From: Stutzerimonas stutzeri
Lineage (GTDB): Bacteria; Pseudomonadota; Gammaproteobacteria; Pseudomonadales; Pseudomonadaceae
Direction of reading: 5' to 3'
NCBI RefSeq assembly: GCF_002890915.1
Contig: NZ_POUT01000007.1
Coordinates: forward strand, 124,001 to 188,000
Length of the DNA stretch: 64,000 bases
The number at the start of each line of letters is the position of its first letter. Within the stretch, counting starts at the first letter, position 1. The notes under the pieces are model-generated. The model was not told where the DNA came from. It did not search any database and saw only the letters and a list, made by a program, of their open reading frames with translations. Position numbers and translations under genes: made by a program. Shown one piece after another: positions 1-11,113 of this stretch.

Positions 1-1442
1 TCGTCGGCCAGGCGCTCGATGGCCACGGCATTGTCCTGCACTTCGCTGACCAGCCCGTGCAGCCCGGTCAGGCTCTGGCCGATCACCTGCTGGCCCTGCT
101 GCACGGCGCGCGCCGCCGCGCGGCTGGCTTCGGCTGCCTCGCCGGCACCATCGGCAACCTGCTGGATGGTGGCTTCCAGCTCGCCCAGCGAATCGCGGAT
201 CTGCGCGGTATCGCCGGTCTGGCGCTGGGCGCCGTCATGCAGGTCGCTGTTCATCCGGTCCAGGCTGCGGCTGCTGGCGGCGACCTGCTCGGCCTGCTGG
301 CGCAGGGTGCCGACCAGCTGCAGCAGATAGCTGCGCAGGCGGTTGAGCGAGGTTTCGATGTCGGCGATCTCGCGAATCTTCGACTCGATGCGCGCGTCCT
401 GGCTGAAGTCGCCTTCGGCCCAGGCCGATAGCGCTGGCACCAGCTGCCCGAGGGTGCGGGTCAACTGGCGCTGCAGGCGGTCGATGGCCAGCGCGATGAG
501 CAGGATCAGGGCGATGATGGCGCCCTGGATCAGCCGCACCTCGGCCTGGATGCGGCCATGCTCGGCCCTGACCGCGGGCTCCAGTTCGGCCAGCGCCTGC
601 TGCACGGCGGCGACCCGGCGCGCGCTGCTGTCGAGCAGCTCGCCGCGTTGGCGGATCAACTGGCGGGTGCGCTCGAGCTCGGCCGGGTAGCGCTTGACCA
701 GGCTGGCGAGCTCGCGCTTGAGCGCGGTGCCGCGGTCCTCGCTGCTCTGCTGTGCGGTATCGGTGTCCAGCTCGAGCAGGGCGGCGAAGCTGCTGGCGGT
801 CGATTGCTGTGCGGCCAGCACGCCGAGCAGCGGCAGGTCGTCGAGGCGCGAGGCTTCCTGTTCAAGGGCATGCAGCGCCTGTTCGACCTCGCTGGCCAGT
901 GCGTCGCGGCCGCTGCTCACCAGCTTGCCGCGGGCATGGCTCAGCCGCAGCAACTGCTGGGCGGCAGCGAACAGCGGCTGCTGGTAATCCTGTGCATGCG
1001 GGTGGCTGGCCTGGGTGCGGTAGTCGTCGAGCTGCGAGAGGGCCCCGGCCATCTCGCGTTCGGCCTGCAGCAGCAGGCCCTGCGGATCACCCGCCAGCTT
1101 GCCAGCGGCGAGCAGGTCGTTGGCGCTGAACTGGATCAGTTCTTCCAGGCTGGGGCGCAGCCGGTCGGCGAGACCGGCGGGCAGTCCGGCGATGTCCTGC
1201 TGCAGCCGTTCGAGCGCCTGCTGGGCCTGGCTATGGCGCAGGGCGTCGCCGCTGGCCAGGTAGTCGCGGATATTGTCCGCGGCCTGGTGCTGGAACTGCT
1301 GGGACAGGCCGAGGTAGCGTGCCATCAGCAAGTAGGGACGTTCCATGGCGCGCTCCGACCACCAGAGCGTGGCGCCGAGCGCCAGGCAGACCGCGATGAG
1401 CAGCAGGGTGTTGAGCGTGGTGAGCGACTTCAGACGCATCAT
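1..1442 (-). CDS. Methyl-accepting chemotaxis protein, C-terminus cut by window edge
   Basis: Inner-membrane chemoreceptor that would pass ligand or redox signals to CheA/CheW. Visible parts: a membrane segment at about residues 9-28, a long helical periplasmic domain, a second membrane segment near residues 300-325 (LIQGAIIALILLIALAI), then a HAMP-like stretch and the start of the coiled-coil signalling domain. The highly conserved hairpin tip lies beyond base 1, so the gene is truncated here. Two adjacent ATGs occur (1442 and 1439); the GAGG upstream fits the second slightly better. The ligand cannot be told from sequence. It could instead belong to the PilJ-type receptors, but no pil/chp genes adjoin it. 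Confidence 0.85.
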   Translation of the reverse strand, partial: MMRLKSLTTLNTLLLIAVCLALGATLWWSERAMERPYLLMARYLGLSQQFQHQAADNIRDYLASGDALRHSQAQQALERLQQDIAGLPAGLADRLRPSLEELIQFSANDLLAAGKLAGDPQGLLLQAEREMAGALSQLDDYRTQASHPHAQDYQQPLFAAAQQLLRLSHARGKLVSSGRDALASEVEQALHALEQEASRLDDLPLLGVLAAQQSTASSFAALLELDTDTAQQSSEDRGTALKRELASLVKRYPAELERTRQLIRQRGELLDSSARRVAAVQQALAELEPAVRAEHGRIQAEVRLIQGAIIALILLIALAIDRLQRQLTRTLGQLVPALSAWAEGDFSQDARIESKIREIADIETSLNRLRSYLLQLVGTLRQQAEQVAASSRSLDRMNSDLHDGAQRQTGDTAQIRDSLGELEATIQQVADGAGEAAEASRAAARAVQQGQQVIGQSLTGLHGLVSEVQDNAVAIERLAD

Positions 1443-1557
1443 CGCCTCGCAGGGCAGTGCAGGAGGCTAGGAATCTATGGCAATTTGATGTCAATCACGT
1501 GACAGCCGGGGCGTGACCGGAGTTGCCGGAGGAGGTGAGCGGTAGGTCGAGGAGGCG

Positions 1558-1658
1558 CGTAGGTTGGGTTGCGGAGCGAAGCGACAAAGCCCAACTCACG
1601 CCGAAGCGCTGGCTAACATTCCCCTCGTTGGGCTTCGCTGCGCTCAACCCAACCTACG
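1558..1658. repeat. Inverted-repeat element, family A copy 1
   Basis: Two arms in opposite orientation, each of the form GTAGGTTGGGTT plus GCG-AGCGAAGC-AAGCCCAAC, face each other across about 35 bases. Related copies lie at 14353-14453, 46123-46208 and 63143-63224. All are intergenic. This is a dispersed palindromic (REP/BIME-like) repeat. It sits between the 5' end of the chemoreceptor gene and the 3' end of the diguanylate cyclase gene, both on the minus strand. Confidence 0.8.
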
Positions 1659-1687
1659 TGCCCCGACCCAACCGACAAAGCATCGGG

Positions 1688-3286
1688 TCACTGGAACCGC
1701 TCGACGCGGTTGCGTCCGCCGTGCTTGGCGCGATAGAGCGCCTCGTCGGCCTGCTGGGTGAGCGTCTTGACGTCGGCGTCGGTCGTCAGCTCGCTGATGC
1801 CGCAGCTGAAGGTGCAGCTCAGGTCCTGCGGCTGGGCGGGGTAGCGGATCTCGGCGAAGCGCTGGCGGATCTCGTTGAGCACCTTGCAGGCCGCCTCCGC
1901 CGGTGTGTCGGGCAGCACCACGGCGAATTCCTCGCCGCCGTAGCGGCCGATATGGTCGGTCTTGCGCAGGCGCTGCTTGAGGAACAGCGCCAGGCTCTTG
2001 ATCACCCGGTCGCCCATGGGGTGCCCGTAGCTGTCGTTGACCCGCTTGAAGTGGTCGATGTCGAGCATGGCGAAGCTCAGCGGGCGGTTGTCGCGCCGTG
2101 CGCGGAAGCGCGCGTCCTCGAGCAACTGCAGGCTGTGGGTGTGGTTGTACAGGCCGGTGAGGCTGTCGCGCACGATGCGCGCCTTGAGGCTTCGGGCGCG
2201 GGCGGCGCGGGTGCGCACGGTGGCGATCAGGTGGCTCGGCTTGATCGGCTTGGTGAGAAAATCGTCGCCGCCTTCGCCCATGGCGTCGAGCTGCTTGTCC
2301 AGGTCGTCCTCGGCGGACAGGTAGATGATCGGCACGCTGACGTAGCGCTCGTGCTGGCGGATCACCTTGGCTAGCTCGGTGCCCAGGCATTCGGGCATGT
2401 ACATGTCGAGGATGATCAGGTCCGGCTGGAACTCGGCCAGCACGCCGATGGCCTGGATTGGCTCGATCAGCGTCTGGGTGACGATGCCGGCGTTGTTCAG
2501 CACCCGTTCGGTGTGCGTCGCCTGCGCGCGCGAGTCGTCGATGATCAGCACGCGGATCGGCTCGTAGTGCGCGGTGCGGGTGAAGATCTCGATCTTCTCC
2601 AGCAGGCTGGAGGCGTCCAGGGTGCCGGTGAAGAACTCCAGGCCGCCGGCGCGCACGGCGGCCAGGCGGGTAGGGGTGTCGGTTTCGGCATGGCTGAAGA
2701 ACAGTATCGGCAGCTTGTCCTCCAGCCCTTGCTGGATCCTCTCGGCCAGCCGCAGGCCTTCACCGGGGCCGTTGAAGTCGACCTCCATGACGATGGCGGC
2801 CGGGTGGCGCTGGTTCATCGCGGCGCGAAAGGCGCTGTCGCTGGCGAAGGCCTGCGCCCCCATGCTGAAGAAATCCAGCTGTCGTACCAGGTGTTCGGCG
2901 CGCTCGGGGTCCTGCAGGGCGATGTAGACTGGCTTGCCCAGCGGCAGCAGGATGGACTGGCTCTGCGGATCGCTATGGCGCAGGCCGGTGCGGGCGAGGC
3001 GGTAGATCAGCTGGCTGAGATTCGAGATGGTGTCGCTGGACAGGCGCCCGCGGTTGTCCTGGATGTCGCCCAGGCAGTCCTCGATACCCTGCGCCAGCTC
3101 GCTGTGCTCGGTCTGCTCGAAACGTTCGGCGAAGCGTCGCAGGCGCAGCGTGGCTTCGCTCAGGGCGGCGTGGTAGCCGTCGTTCCATTCGCTGCGCTGC
3201 AGCTGTTGCCAGACTTCCAGCACTTCGCGCGCCTGGTGGATCACCCGCTGGGCGAAGTACTGCTTGAGTTCTTCCTGTTCCGACAT
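1688..3286 (-). CDS. Tandem-receiver GGDEF diguanylate cyclase
   Basis: Cytoplasmic response regulator predicted to make cyclic di-GMP from two GTP. Order of domains in 532 residues: an N-terminal helical region (1-115), a degenerate receiver (about 120-240), a canonical receiver (about 245-365, with IIDDS, the acceptor in LIILDMYMPE and the KP in FLTKPIKP) and a GGDEF domain (about 372-532). The active site reads GGEEF, and RKTD five residues before it is a product-inhibition I-site, so the enzyme looks active and feedback-regulated. No membrane segment and no adjacent histidine kinase are present. Domain order resembles PleD, but I cannot name an ortholog. Confidence 0.88.
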   Translation of the reverse strand: MSEQEELKQYFAQRVIHQAREVLEVWQQLQRSEWNDGYHAALSEATLRLRRFAERFEQTEHSELAQGIEDCLGDIQDNRGRLSSDTISNLSQLIYRLARTGLRHSDPQSQSILLPLGKPVYIALQDPERAEHLVRQLDFFSMGAQAFASDSAFRAAMNQRHPAAIVMEVDFNGPGEGLRLAERIQQGLEDKLPILFFSHAETDTPTRLAAVRAGGLEFFTGTLDASSLLEKIEIFTRTAHYEPIRVLIIDDSRAQATHTERVLNNAGIVTQTLIEPIQAIGVLAEFQPDLIILDMYMPECLGTELAKVIRQHERYVSVPIIYLSAEDDLDKQLDAMGEGGDDFLTKPIKPSHLIATVRTRAARARSLKARIVRDSLTGLYNHTHSLQLLEDARFRARRDNRPLSFAMLDIDHFKRVNDSYGHPMGDRVIKSLALFLKQRLRKTDHIGRYGGEEFAVVLPDTPAEAACKVLNEIRQRFAEIRYPAQPQDLSCTFSCGISELTTDADVKTLTQQADEALYRAKHGGRNRVERFQ

Positions 3287-3499
3287 CGTGGCCTTCCCGG
3301 TACGCCAGGTTTCCGTCCGGGCGTTTTGCTGGCCTCATGCTATCACCGCGCATCGGGTTTGAAAGGCGCGCGGCCGGTAGTGGTTCTCAATTTGGCGCTG
3401 AGTCTGCCGGGGAGCTGCGTTATAGTGAAAACCCTGCACCGCAACGTCCTTGGCGTCATGCGGTCGAACCCCTGAATTCGCGAGAAGGACACATCACCC

Positions 3500-4558
3500 A
3501 TGCTGGACTGGAAGAACCGCTTCGCCCGTCTCGGCCGCTCGGGCGGCGCCCCGGGAGTGGCCGACCGCCGGGCTGGCAGCCCGCTCCTGCCGATTCTTGC
3601 CGGTCTGCTCGGATTGTATCTGCTGATCATGCTGCTGCTCGGCTGGTACTGGAGCCGCGAGCCGGACCTGTTCCCCGTCCAGCAGAATGCCCGCCAGGCG
3701 GCCGAGGCCTCGCAGCGGCAGTTGGTCAGCGGCTATACCACCGTGGAAACCCTCAAACGCGTCGCCAGCACCCTGCTGGACAAGCCCGGCGGCTATCTGA
3801 GCAACGACATCGCGCCCCCCGGCCTGTGGCTGGACAACATGCCCAGTTGGGAATACGGGGTGCTGGTGCAGGTCCGCGACCTCAGCCGTGCCTTGCGCAA
3901 GGACTTCGCTCGTTCGCAATCGCAGTCCACCGAGGATCCGGACCTGGCCAAGGGCGAGCCGCTGTTCAACTTCGACAACCGCAGCTGGACGCTGCCGGCA
4001 TCCGAGTCCGAGTACCGCAACGGCATCCGTGCGCTGGACCGCTATCTGGCGCGGCTCAGCGATCCGCAACCGAAGGCGCTGTTCTATACGCGGGCCGACA
4101 ACCTGAACAGCTGGCTCGGTGATGCCGCGACCCGGCTGGGTTCACTGTCGCAGCGCTTGTCCGCCAGCGTCGGTCGGGTACGCCTGGATGCCGATATCGC
4201 TCCCGAGCAGGAACGGGCGGGCATCGTCCCGCAGGTCAAGGAGCAGGTGGTGGAAACGCCCTGGCTGCAGATCGACAACGTGTTCTTCGAGGCCCGCGGG
4301 CAGGCCTGGGCGCTGTCGCACCTGCTGCGGGCCATCGAGGTGGATTTCGCCGACGTGCTGGCGAAGAAGAATGCCACCATCAGTGTCCGGCAGATCATCC
4401 GCGAGCTGGAGGCCGCGCAGGAGCCGCTGTGGAGTCCGATGGTGCTCAACGGCAGCGGCTACGGCGTGCTGGCCAACCACTCGCTGGTGATGGCCAACTA
4501 CATCTCCCGTGCCAACGCGGCGATCATCGATCTGCGCAATCTGTTGTCGCAGGGATAG
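3500..4558 (+). CDS. DUF2333 family inner-membrane protein
   Basis: Protein of 352 residues with one strong N-terminal membrane segment (about residues 30-52, ILAGLLGLYLLIMLLLGWYW) and a large hydrophilic domain that is probably periplasmic. It matches the DUF2333 family found in Pseudomonas and relatives, whose role is unknown to me. The ATG is preceded by GAGAAGGACACATCACCC, a reasonable ribosome site. It is monocistronic and divergent from the cyclase gene; its 3' end runs into simple and palindromic repeats. Confidence 0.8.
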   Translation: MLDWKNRFARLGRSGGAPGVADRRAGSPLLPILAGLLGLYLLIMLLLGWYWSREPDLFPVQQNARQAAEASQRQLVSGYTTVETLKRVASTLLDKPGGYLSNDIAPPGLWLDNMPSWEYGVLVQVRDLSRALRKDFARSQSQSTEDPDLAKGEPLFNFDNRSWTLPASESEYRNGIRALDRYLARLSDPQPKALFYTRADNLNSWLGDAATRLGSLSQRLSASVGRVRLDADIAPEQERAGIVPQVKEQVVETPWLQIDNVFFEARGQAWALSHLLRAIEVDFADVLAKKNATISVRQIIRELEAAQEPLWSPMVLNGSGYGVLANHSLVMANYISRANAAIIDLRNLLSQG

Positions 4559-4561
4559 AAG

Positions 4562-4661
4562 CAGCTTCCAGCTTCCAGCTTCCAGCTGTAGGCCGGATCA
4601 CGCTTCATCGACCCGGCGAGTGGGTAATGGTGGATGTGAAAAAACGACATCCACCCTACGC
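4562..4661. repeat. 7-bp tandem repeat followed by family B palindrome
   Basis: Immediately after the DUF2333 stop codon the 7-mer CAGCTTC is repeated three times with a partial fourth (4562-4588). Further on, GGTGGATGT (4629-4637) pairs with ACATCCACC (4647-4655) and continues into CCTACG. This is one arm pair of the repeat family seen again at 60387-60509. The hairpin lies between convergent genes and could act as a weak bidirectional terminator. Confidence 0.65.
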
Positions 4662-4672
4662 TGGCTTGCAGC

Positions 4673-6013
<1,341 letters not shown>

Positions 6014-6208
6014 GGTCCTGCTCTTGATTGGTGAAGCGACAGTCACCCGCTGCTCGGGCTGCCGACCATGTTAACTCCGCAGCGGGCTGGTGCGCCTGTC
6101 GCATTGGTCGATGTGTGATGCGCTGCCGCGACCCCGGGCTGTTGCCATTTCATGCTCGGCCGCCGGGCCCTTCGGGTTGCGCGGCTCGCGACGAAACGGC
6201 AACGGCCC

Positions 6209-7801
6209 CTAGCCCAGCTTGCGTGGGTGGGCGAAGACGATGCGAAAGCAGCTGCCGCCTTCGCCGCGCTCGCGATAGTCGAGGCGGGCCTGGTTGCTTT
6301 CGCACAGCTCGCGGGAAATGTACAGGCCCAGCCCGGTGCCCTTGCTCTCGGTGGTGAAGAACGGCTCGAACAGGTTCGGCAGCTGTTCGGCGGCGATGCC
6401 CGGGCCATTGTCGAGTACTTCCACCACCGGCAGGTCGCTGCTCTCGTCGCGAAACAGGCGCAACCAGACCTGCGCCGCGTCGTGCTGCTGGCCGCTGTAG
6501 CGCAGGCCGTTCTGCACCAGGTTGGTGAGCACCTGGGTCAGCTGGTTCGGGTCCATGCGAGTCTGCAGCGAGCTGCCGACGGTTTCCAGATGCACGTGCT
6601 GCTGCGGGCCGAGCCCCTGGCGAAATTCGCTGACGAAGCGGTGCAGCCAGTATTTGAGGTCCAGCAGCTGCGGCTCGGCCTGGCGCCGGCGCGACAGCTG
6701 CAGGATGTTTTCGATCACCAGGTTCATCCGTCGCGAGTGGTCCTGGATGATCGTCGCCAGGCGCCGGTCCGGCGCGTCGAGCGCTTCGGATTCCTGCAGC
6801 AGCTGGGCGGCGTGGCTGATGGCGCCGAGCGGGTTGCGGATCTCGTGGGCGATGCTGGCGGTGAGCCGGCCGAGGGAGGCGAGCTTGAGCTGCTGGGCCT
6901 TCTGGGCGATCTGCGAGATGTCTTCGAGAAAGACCAGGGTGTCGAGCTTGTCGCCATGCTGCAGCGCGGCGAAGCTGGGTTGCAGGGTCGGGCCATCGGG
7001 CGTGGCCTTGAGGTTCTGTGGGCGCAGGGTCGGATTGTCGCGCCACTGCTGCAGGGCCTTGAGCAGTTCCGGGCAGCGCGGAGCGAGCCGCTCGCCGGCC
7101 AGCTCGGGCTGGCCGAGCAGCTGCAGGGCGCCCTGATTGGCCAGCAGCACGCGCTGGCGTGGATCCAGCACCAGGATGCCGGTGCGCATGCGCTGCAGGA
7201 TCAGCGCGTTGAGTGCCTCGAGGTTGGCGACGTCCTCGGCGCGCTGGCGCGCCAGGCTTTCGCTCGCCTGCAGGCGCCGGGTCAGGCCTTGCACCAGCAA
7301 TGCGGCGGCGAAGCAGAGCGTGCCCAGCGCGCCGGCCTGGACATACTGGTTGCTCGCCGCGGGACGGCTGATGCTGAGGTAGAAGGTCAGGTAGATCAGG
7401 CCGATTGCGGCCACCGCGGCGATGAATAGGCCGGTGCGCCCGCGCAGGAGGATATTGGCGATGGCGACCGCGACGATCAGCAGGTTGCCGATGCCGCTGG
7501 GCGTGCCGCCGCCGAAATAGAACAGCCCCGACAGCAGGATCACGTCCATCAGCGCCAGGCCGAGCACGGGCAGGTCGCGCCGCGGGTTCTGCACCAGCAC
7601 GGCGACGACGATGTTGAGGATCAGGTAAAGCCAGGCGCCGTACTGGAACAGCTGCGGATTGCTCATCTGCAGCAGGTCGCTGTGCAGGTCGCTGCTGATC
7701 AGCAGGACCAGCGCCAGGCCGATGGTCAGGCGATAGAGATGGTACAGGCGGAGGATGCGTTGCCCCTGCTCGCCCAGGAAGCTCAGGTTCTCAGTGCCCA
7801 C
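6209..7801 (-). CDS. pilS: PilS, membrane sensor histidine kinase
   Basis: Sensor kinase partner of PilR; monitors pilin in the inner membrane. The 530 residues show about six N-terminal membrane segments (residues 20-190), a coiled linker, a PAS-like region, a HisKA box with SIAHEIRNPLGAISHA (phospho-His) and a HATPase domain with DNGPG and GTGLGLY. I place the start at GTG 7801, where the reading frame overlaps the stop of the upstream small gene by 11 bases; this gives 530 residues, the length I recall for P. aeruginosa PilS. An upstream extension to 7888 would lie inside the other gene and looks spurious. Confidence 0.93.
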   Translation of the reverse strand: MGTENLSFLGEQGQRILRLYHLYRLTIGLALVLLISSDLHSDLLQMSNPQLFQYGAWLYLILNIVVAVLVQNPRRDLPVLGLALMDVILLSGLFYFGGGTPSGIGNLLIVAVAIANILLRGRTGLFIAAVAAIGLIYLTFYLSISRPAASNQYVQAGALGTLCFAAALLVQGLTRRLQASESLARQRAEDVANLEALNALILQRMRTGILVLDPRQRVLLANQGALQLLGQPELAGERLAPRCPELLKALQQWRDNPTLRPQNLKATPDGPTLQPSFAALQHGDKLDTLVFLEDISQIAQKAQQLKLASLGRLTASIAHEIRNPLGAISHAAQLLQESEALDAPDRRLATIIQDHSRRMNLVIENILQLSRRRQAEPQLLDLKYWLHRFVSEFRQGLGPQQHVHLETVGSSLQTRMDPNQLTQVLTNLVQNGLRYSGQQHDAAQVWLRLFRDESSDLPVVEVLDNGPGIAAEQLPNLFEPFFTTESKGTGLGLYISRELCESNQARLDYRERGEGGSCFRIVFAHPRKLG

Positions 7802-8024
7802 CAGGCTCGCTGCCCTGCTCGAGGTGAGCGCGGCTGCAATACCACTGCTCGCCGGCCTGCAACGCCTGATCGCGGGGCACATGGACACCGCAGCGGGCGC
7901 AGCGGACCATGGGTAGGGTGGTTTGTTGCCGCCTGGGTGCGGCGCTCTTGCGCGACAGACGCCGCCAGAGCCAGACGGCCGCGGCGATCAGGGCGATCCA
8001 GAACAGCAGGCGAAACAGACCCAT
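7791..8024 (-). CDS. PP0621-type small zinc-ribbon-like membrane protein
   Basis: A 77-residue protein with one N-terminal membrane helix (LLFWIALIAAAVWLWRRL) and a C-terminal CxxC-containing motif, MVRCARCGVHVP, with a further Cys in WYCSRAH, suggesting a small metal-binding knuckle. AGGGAGAAAACGTT precedes the ATG. It overlaps the start of pilS and is therefore probably co-translated with it. The same small gene precedes pilS in other pseudomonads as far as I recall; its function is unknown. Confidence 0.8.
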   Translation of the reverse strand: MGLFRLLFWIALIAAAVWLWRRLSRKSAAPRRQQTTLPMVRCARCGVHVPRDQALQAGEQWYCSRAHLEQGSEPGGH

Positions 8025-8142
8025 AACGTTTTCTCCCTGATTTAAAGCGTGGCGTCTGGCGGCTGCCGGCTGTGGCCGGATCACCAGGGCGCCGTTCGGC
8101 GCTGGCCGGCCGGGCGCCGGATTGGTCGCTTGGGCCTGCGTC

Positions 8143-9132
8143 TCAGTCGAACAGGCCGAAGGTCAGGCGGCTCCACCAGGAGCGCTTCCCGCCCTGTTGC
8201 TCCGCTTCCTTGAGCACCGGACGCAGCTCCTCGGGCAGGTCCTGGGCGGCGCTTTCATACTGGCGCAAGACGTCGCGGTTGGCGCGCGAAGTGTCTGGCG
8301 GCGGTGCCTCGCCTTCGATCAGGCCCAGGGTGGCCTTGCTCAGCCAGCTGCGGGTGTCTTCCTCGCGCTCGATGGGGGTGAATTTCCCGTCCTCCAGCGT
8401 CGCATGGTCCGGGTAGTTGAGCTGCAGGGTCTGCAGGCTGCTGTCGGCGAGGTCGTCGAGGCCCAGGCGCTGATAGGCCTCGGTCATCACCGCCAGGCCG
8501 TCGGCTACTGCCGGCGTCCCCTGGAAGTTTTCCACCACGTAGCGGCCGCGGTTGGCGGCGGCGACGTAGGCCTGGCGCTTGAGGTAGTAGTGCGCCACGT
8601 GGATCTCGTTGGCCGCCAGCAGGTTGCGCAGGTAGACCATGCGCGCCTTGGCATCCGGCGCGTAGCGGCTGTTGGGGTAGCGGCTGGTGAGCTGGGCGAA
8701 TTCGTTGAACGAGTCGCGGGCGGCCCCGGGGTCGCGCTTGGTCATGTCCAGCGGCAGGAAGCGGGCAAGCAGGCCGCGATCCTGGTCGAAGGAGGCCAGG
8801 CCCTTGAGGTAGTAGGCGTAGTCGACGTTCGGGTGCTGCGGATGCAGGCGGATGAAACGCTCGGCCGCCGAGCGGGCCGCTTCCGGCTCGAGGTTGCGGT
8901 AGTAGGCGTAGATCAGTTCCAACTGGGCCTGCTCGGCGAAGCGGCCGAACGGGTAGCGCGATTCCAGGGCCTTGAGCTTCTCGATGGCGCTGGTGTAGCT
9001 CTTGTTGTCCAGGTCGGCCTGTGCTTGCTGGTACAGCTCGGCCTCGCCCAGATTCTCGCTGACCGGCTCCTTGGACGAGCAGGCGGCGGTAAGGGCGAGG
9101 ATGGCGATCAGCAGCAGGTGTTTCACTTGCAT
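8143..9132 (-). CDS. bamD: BamD (ComL), outer-membrane protein assembly lipoprotein
   Basis: Essential lipoprotein of the BAM complex that inserts beta-barrel proteins into the outer membrane. The 329-residue product starts with a lipoprotein signal whose lipobox is LTAAC, with acylated Cys near residue 18, followed by TPR repeats ([13 protein letters not shown]..., [14 protein letters not shown]..., and more) to about residue 245. A low-complexity C-terminal tail follows. It is divergent from rluD, an arrangement common in proteobacteria. Upstream in-frame codons to 9264 are not needed, because the signal peptide starts at 9132. Confidence 0.95.
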   Translation of the reverse strand: MQVKHLLLIAILALTAACSSKEPVSENLGEAELYQQAQADLDNKSYTSAIEKLKALESRYPFGRFAEQAQLELIYAYYRNLEPEAARSAAERFIRLHPQHPNVDYAYYLKGLASFDQDRGLLARFLPLDMTKRDPGAARDSFNEFAQLTSRYPNSRYAPDAKARMVYLRNLLAANEIHVAHYYLKRQAYVAAANRGRYVVENFQGTPAVADGLAVMTEAYQRLGLDDLADSSLQTLQLNYPDHATLEDGKFTPIEREEDTRSWLSKATLGLIEGEAPPPDTSRANRDVLRQYESAAQDLPEELRPVLKEAEQQGGKRSWWSRLTFGLFD

Positions 9133-9338
9133 GGCGGCTTGCGTCCCTGTGACGGCTGGCTGTCTCGCGCGGAGCCGTCCTGTTATGATGAGCGCCCCGG
9201 TGCGCCGGGACAAAGACGCGGTATTTAAACACAAGCGTGTAGCCGAAACCAAAGGCCGCTCCAACGCCTGCGGTCCGGGGCTCCGTCCCAGTGCCGCCGG
9301 ACGCTGCCCACCTCTCTCAGACGAACCTATCTTCCCGT

Positions 9339-10313
9339 ATGTCCACGACTTCCAAGCAGGCCATCCAACTTCGCGCCGAGGTGCCGTTCGAGCTCGGCGG
9401 GCAACGTCTCGACCAGATCGCGGCGCAGCTCTTTTCCGAGCACTCGCGCTCGCGCCTCGCGGCCTGGATCAAGGATGGTCTGCTGACCGTGGATGGCGCC
9501 GTGCTGCGCCCGCGCGATACCGTGCATGCCGGCGCGCTGCTCGAGCTGTGTGCCGAGCAGCAGGCGCAAGGGGAATGGCTGGCGCAGGAGATCCCGCTGG
9601 ACATCGTCTACGAGGACGAGCACATCCTGGTGATCGACAAGCCGGCCGGCCTGGTCGTGCATCCGGCCGCCGGGCATGCCGACGGCACCCTGCTCAATGC
9701 GTTGCTGCACCACGTGCCCGATCTGCTCAACGTGCCGCGCGCCGGCATCGTGCATCGCCTGGACAAGGACACCACCGGGCTGATGGTGGTGGCCAAGACG
9801 CTGCAGGCGCAGACCCGTCTGGTCGAGCAGCTGCAGGCGCGTAGCGTCAGCCGCATCTACGAGGCCATCGTCATCGGCGTAGTCATCACCGGCGGTACCG
9901 TCGACGCGCCGATCGGCCGCCACGGCCAGCAGCGCCAGCGCATGGCGGTGGTGGAGGGCGGCAAGCCGGCGGTCAGCCATTACCGCGTGCTGGAGCGCTT
10001 CCGCTCGCACACCCATGTACGGGTCAAGCTGGAAACCGGCCGTACCCACCAGATCCGCGTGCACATGAGCCATATCGGCTACCCGCTGGTGGGCGATCCG
10101 CTCTACAGCGGGCGCTTCCGTATTCCACCGGCGGCCAACCCGACGCTGGTGCAGTCGCTGCGTGAGTTCCCGCGGCAGGCGCTGCATGCGCGCTTCCTCG
10201 AACTGGACCACCCGGCCACTGGCGAGCGGATGAAGTGGGAGTCGCCCTTGCCGGACGATTTCGTCTGGTTGCTGACCCTGCTGCAACAGGATCGCGAGGC
10301 CTTCGTCGGGTGA
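9339..10313 (+). CDS. rluD: RluD, 23S rRNA pseudouridine synthase
   Basis: Makes pseudouridines 1911, 1915 and 1917 in helix 69 of 23S rRNA. The 324 residues contain an S4 RNA-binding domain (residues about 18-75) and the RluA-type catalytic domain with [19 protein letters not shown], where the Asp is the catalytic nucleophile. The start at 9339 keeps the usual length; an in-frame ATG at 9291 has no ribosome site. Its TGA overlaps the GTG of pgeF (GTGA), so the two genes are translationally coupled. Confidence 0.95.
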   Translation: MSTTSKQAIQLRAEVPFELGGQRLDQIAAQLFSEHSRSRLAAWIKDGLLTVDGAVLRPRDTVHAGALLELCAEQQAQGEWLAQEIPLDIVYEDEHILVIDKPAGLVVHPAAGHADGTLLNALLHHVPDLLNVPRAGIVHRLDKDTTGLMVVAKTLQAQTRLVEQLQARSVSRIYEAIVIGVVITGGTVDAPIGRHGQQRQRMAVVEGGKPAVSHYRVLERFRSHTHVRVKLETGRTHQIRVHMSHIGYPLVGDPLYSGRFRIPPAANPTLVQSLREFPRQALHARFLELDHPATGERMKWESPLPDDFVWLLTLLQQDREAFVG

Positions 10314-11047
10314 GTGCCTGGGTCGCCGACTGGCTGGTGCCCGACTGGCCGGCACCGGCCGGGGTTCGCGCCTGCGTGACGACACGCAGCGGCGGCGTCA
10401 GCGTCGCGCCGTTCGACAGTTTCAACCTGGGCGATCACGTCGGTGATGATCCAGCCGCGGTCGCCTGGAATCGCCGGCATCTGCAGCAGGCGCTCGGCTG
10501 CCGTCCGGCATGGCTGTCGCAGGTGCATTCGAACGTGGCGATCGAGGCCGGGCCGGGTGTCTGCGCGCAGGCCGACGCCAGCTGGAGCGACCGACCCGGC
10601 GAGGCCTGCGCGGTGCTCACCGCCGATTGCCTGCCAGTGCTGTTCTGCGACCGCGCCGGCACCCGGGTGGCGGCGGCCCATGCCGGCTGGCGCGGGTTGG
10701 CCGGCGGCGTGCTGGAGGCGACGCTGCAGGCGCTGGCGGTGCCGGCCGAGGAGTTGCTGGTCTGGCTCGGTCCGGCTATCGGCCCGGCGGCATTCGAGGT
10801 CGGGCCCGAAGTGCGCGAGGCCTTCCTGGCGCAGCACGCGGTCGCCGCCGAGGCATTCGCGCCGAGCCACAATGCCGGGCGCTTCATGGCCGATCTCTAC
10901 CAGCTGGCGCGTATCCGCCTGGCTGCCCGTGGCGTGAACGCGGTGTACGGCGGCGGCCTGTGCACCTTCGCCGATCCGCGTTTCTACTCCTACCGCCGCA
11001 CCCCGCATACCGGCCGCTTCGCCAGCCTGGTCTGGCTGGAGCGCTAG
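10310..11047 (+). CDS. pgeF: PgeF (YfiH), peptidoglycan editing factor / multicopper-like purine nucleoside enzyme
   Basis: Member of the YfiH/laccase-domain family, reported to act on purine nucleosides and to correct muropeptide precursors. The 245-residue chain carries the family metal site: residues in SQVHS, the cysteine in TADCLPVLF and the histidine of AAHAGWRGL. The start codon is GTG, overlapping the rluD stop by four bases; the coupling explains the absence of a separate promoter. It lies between rluD and clpB as in P. aeruginosa. Confidence 0.92.
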   Translation: MSAWVADWLVPDWPAPAGVRACVTTRSGGVSVAPFDSFNLGDHVGDDPAAVAWNRRHLQQALGCRPAWLSQVHSNVAIEAGPGVCAQADASWSDRPGEACAVLTADCLPVLFCDRAGTRVAAAHAGWRGLAGGVLEATLQALAVPAEELLVWLGPAIGPAAFEVGPEVREAFLAQHAVAAEAFAPSHNAGRFMADLYQLARIRLAARGVNAVYGGGLCTFADPRFYSYRRTPHTGRFASLVWLER

Positions 11048-11113
11048 CCCCCGGCGCACCATCGCCAGGCGTGACTGTCGGGTCCGGGCATGACCTGCAT
11101 CAATGTCATCCGC

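Noticed and set aside
1558-1658. CRISPR array from closely spaced repeats
   Set aside because: The copies are inverted palindromes, singly dispersed, without regular spacers or cas genes; the same holds for the other repeat families.
6152-7429. Long plus-strand reading frame opposite pilS
   Set aside because: Shadow of pilS; Ala/Leu/Gln-rich with no recognisable fold and no ribosome site.
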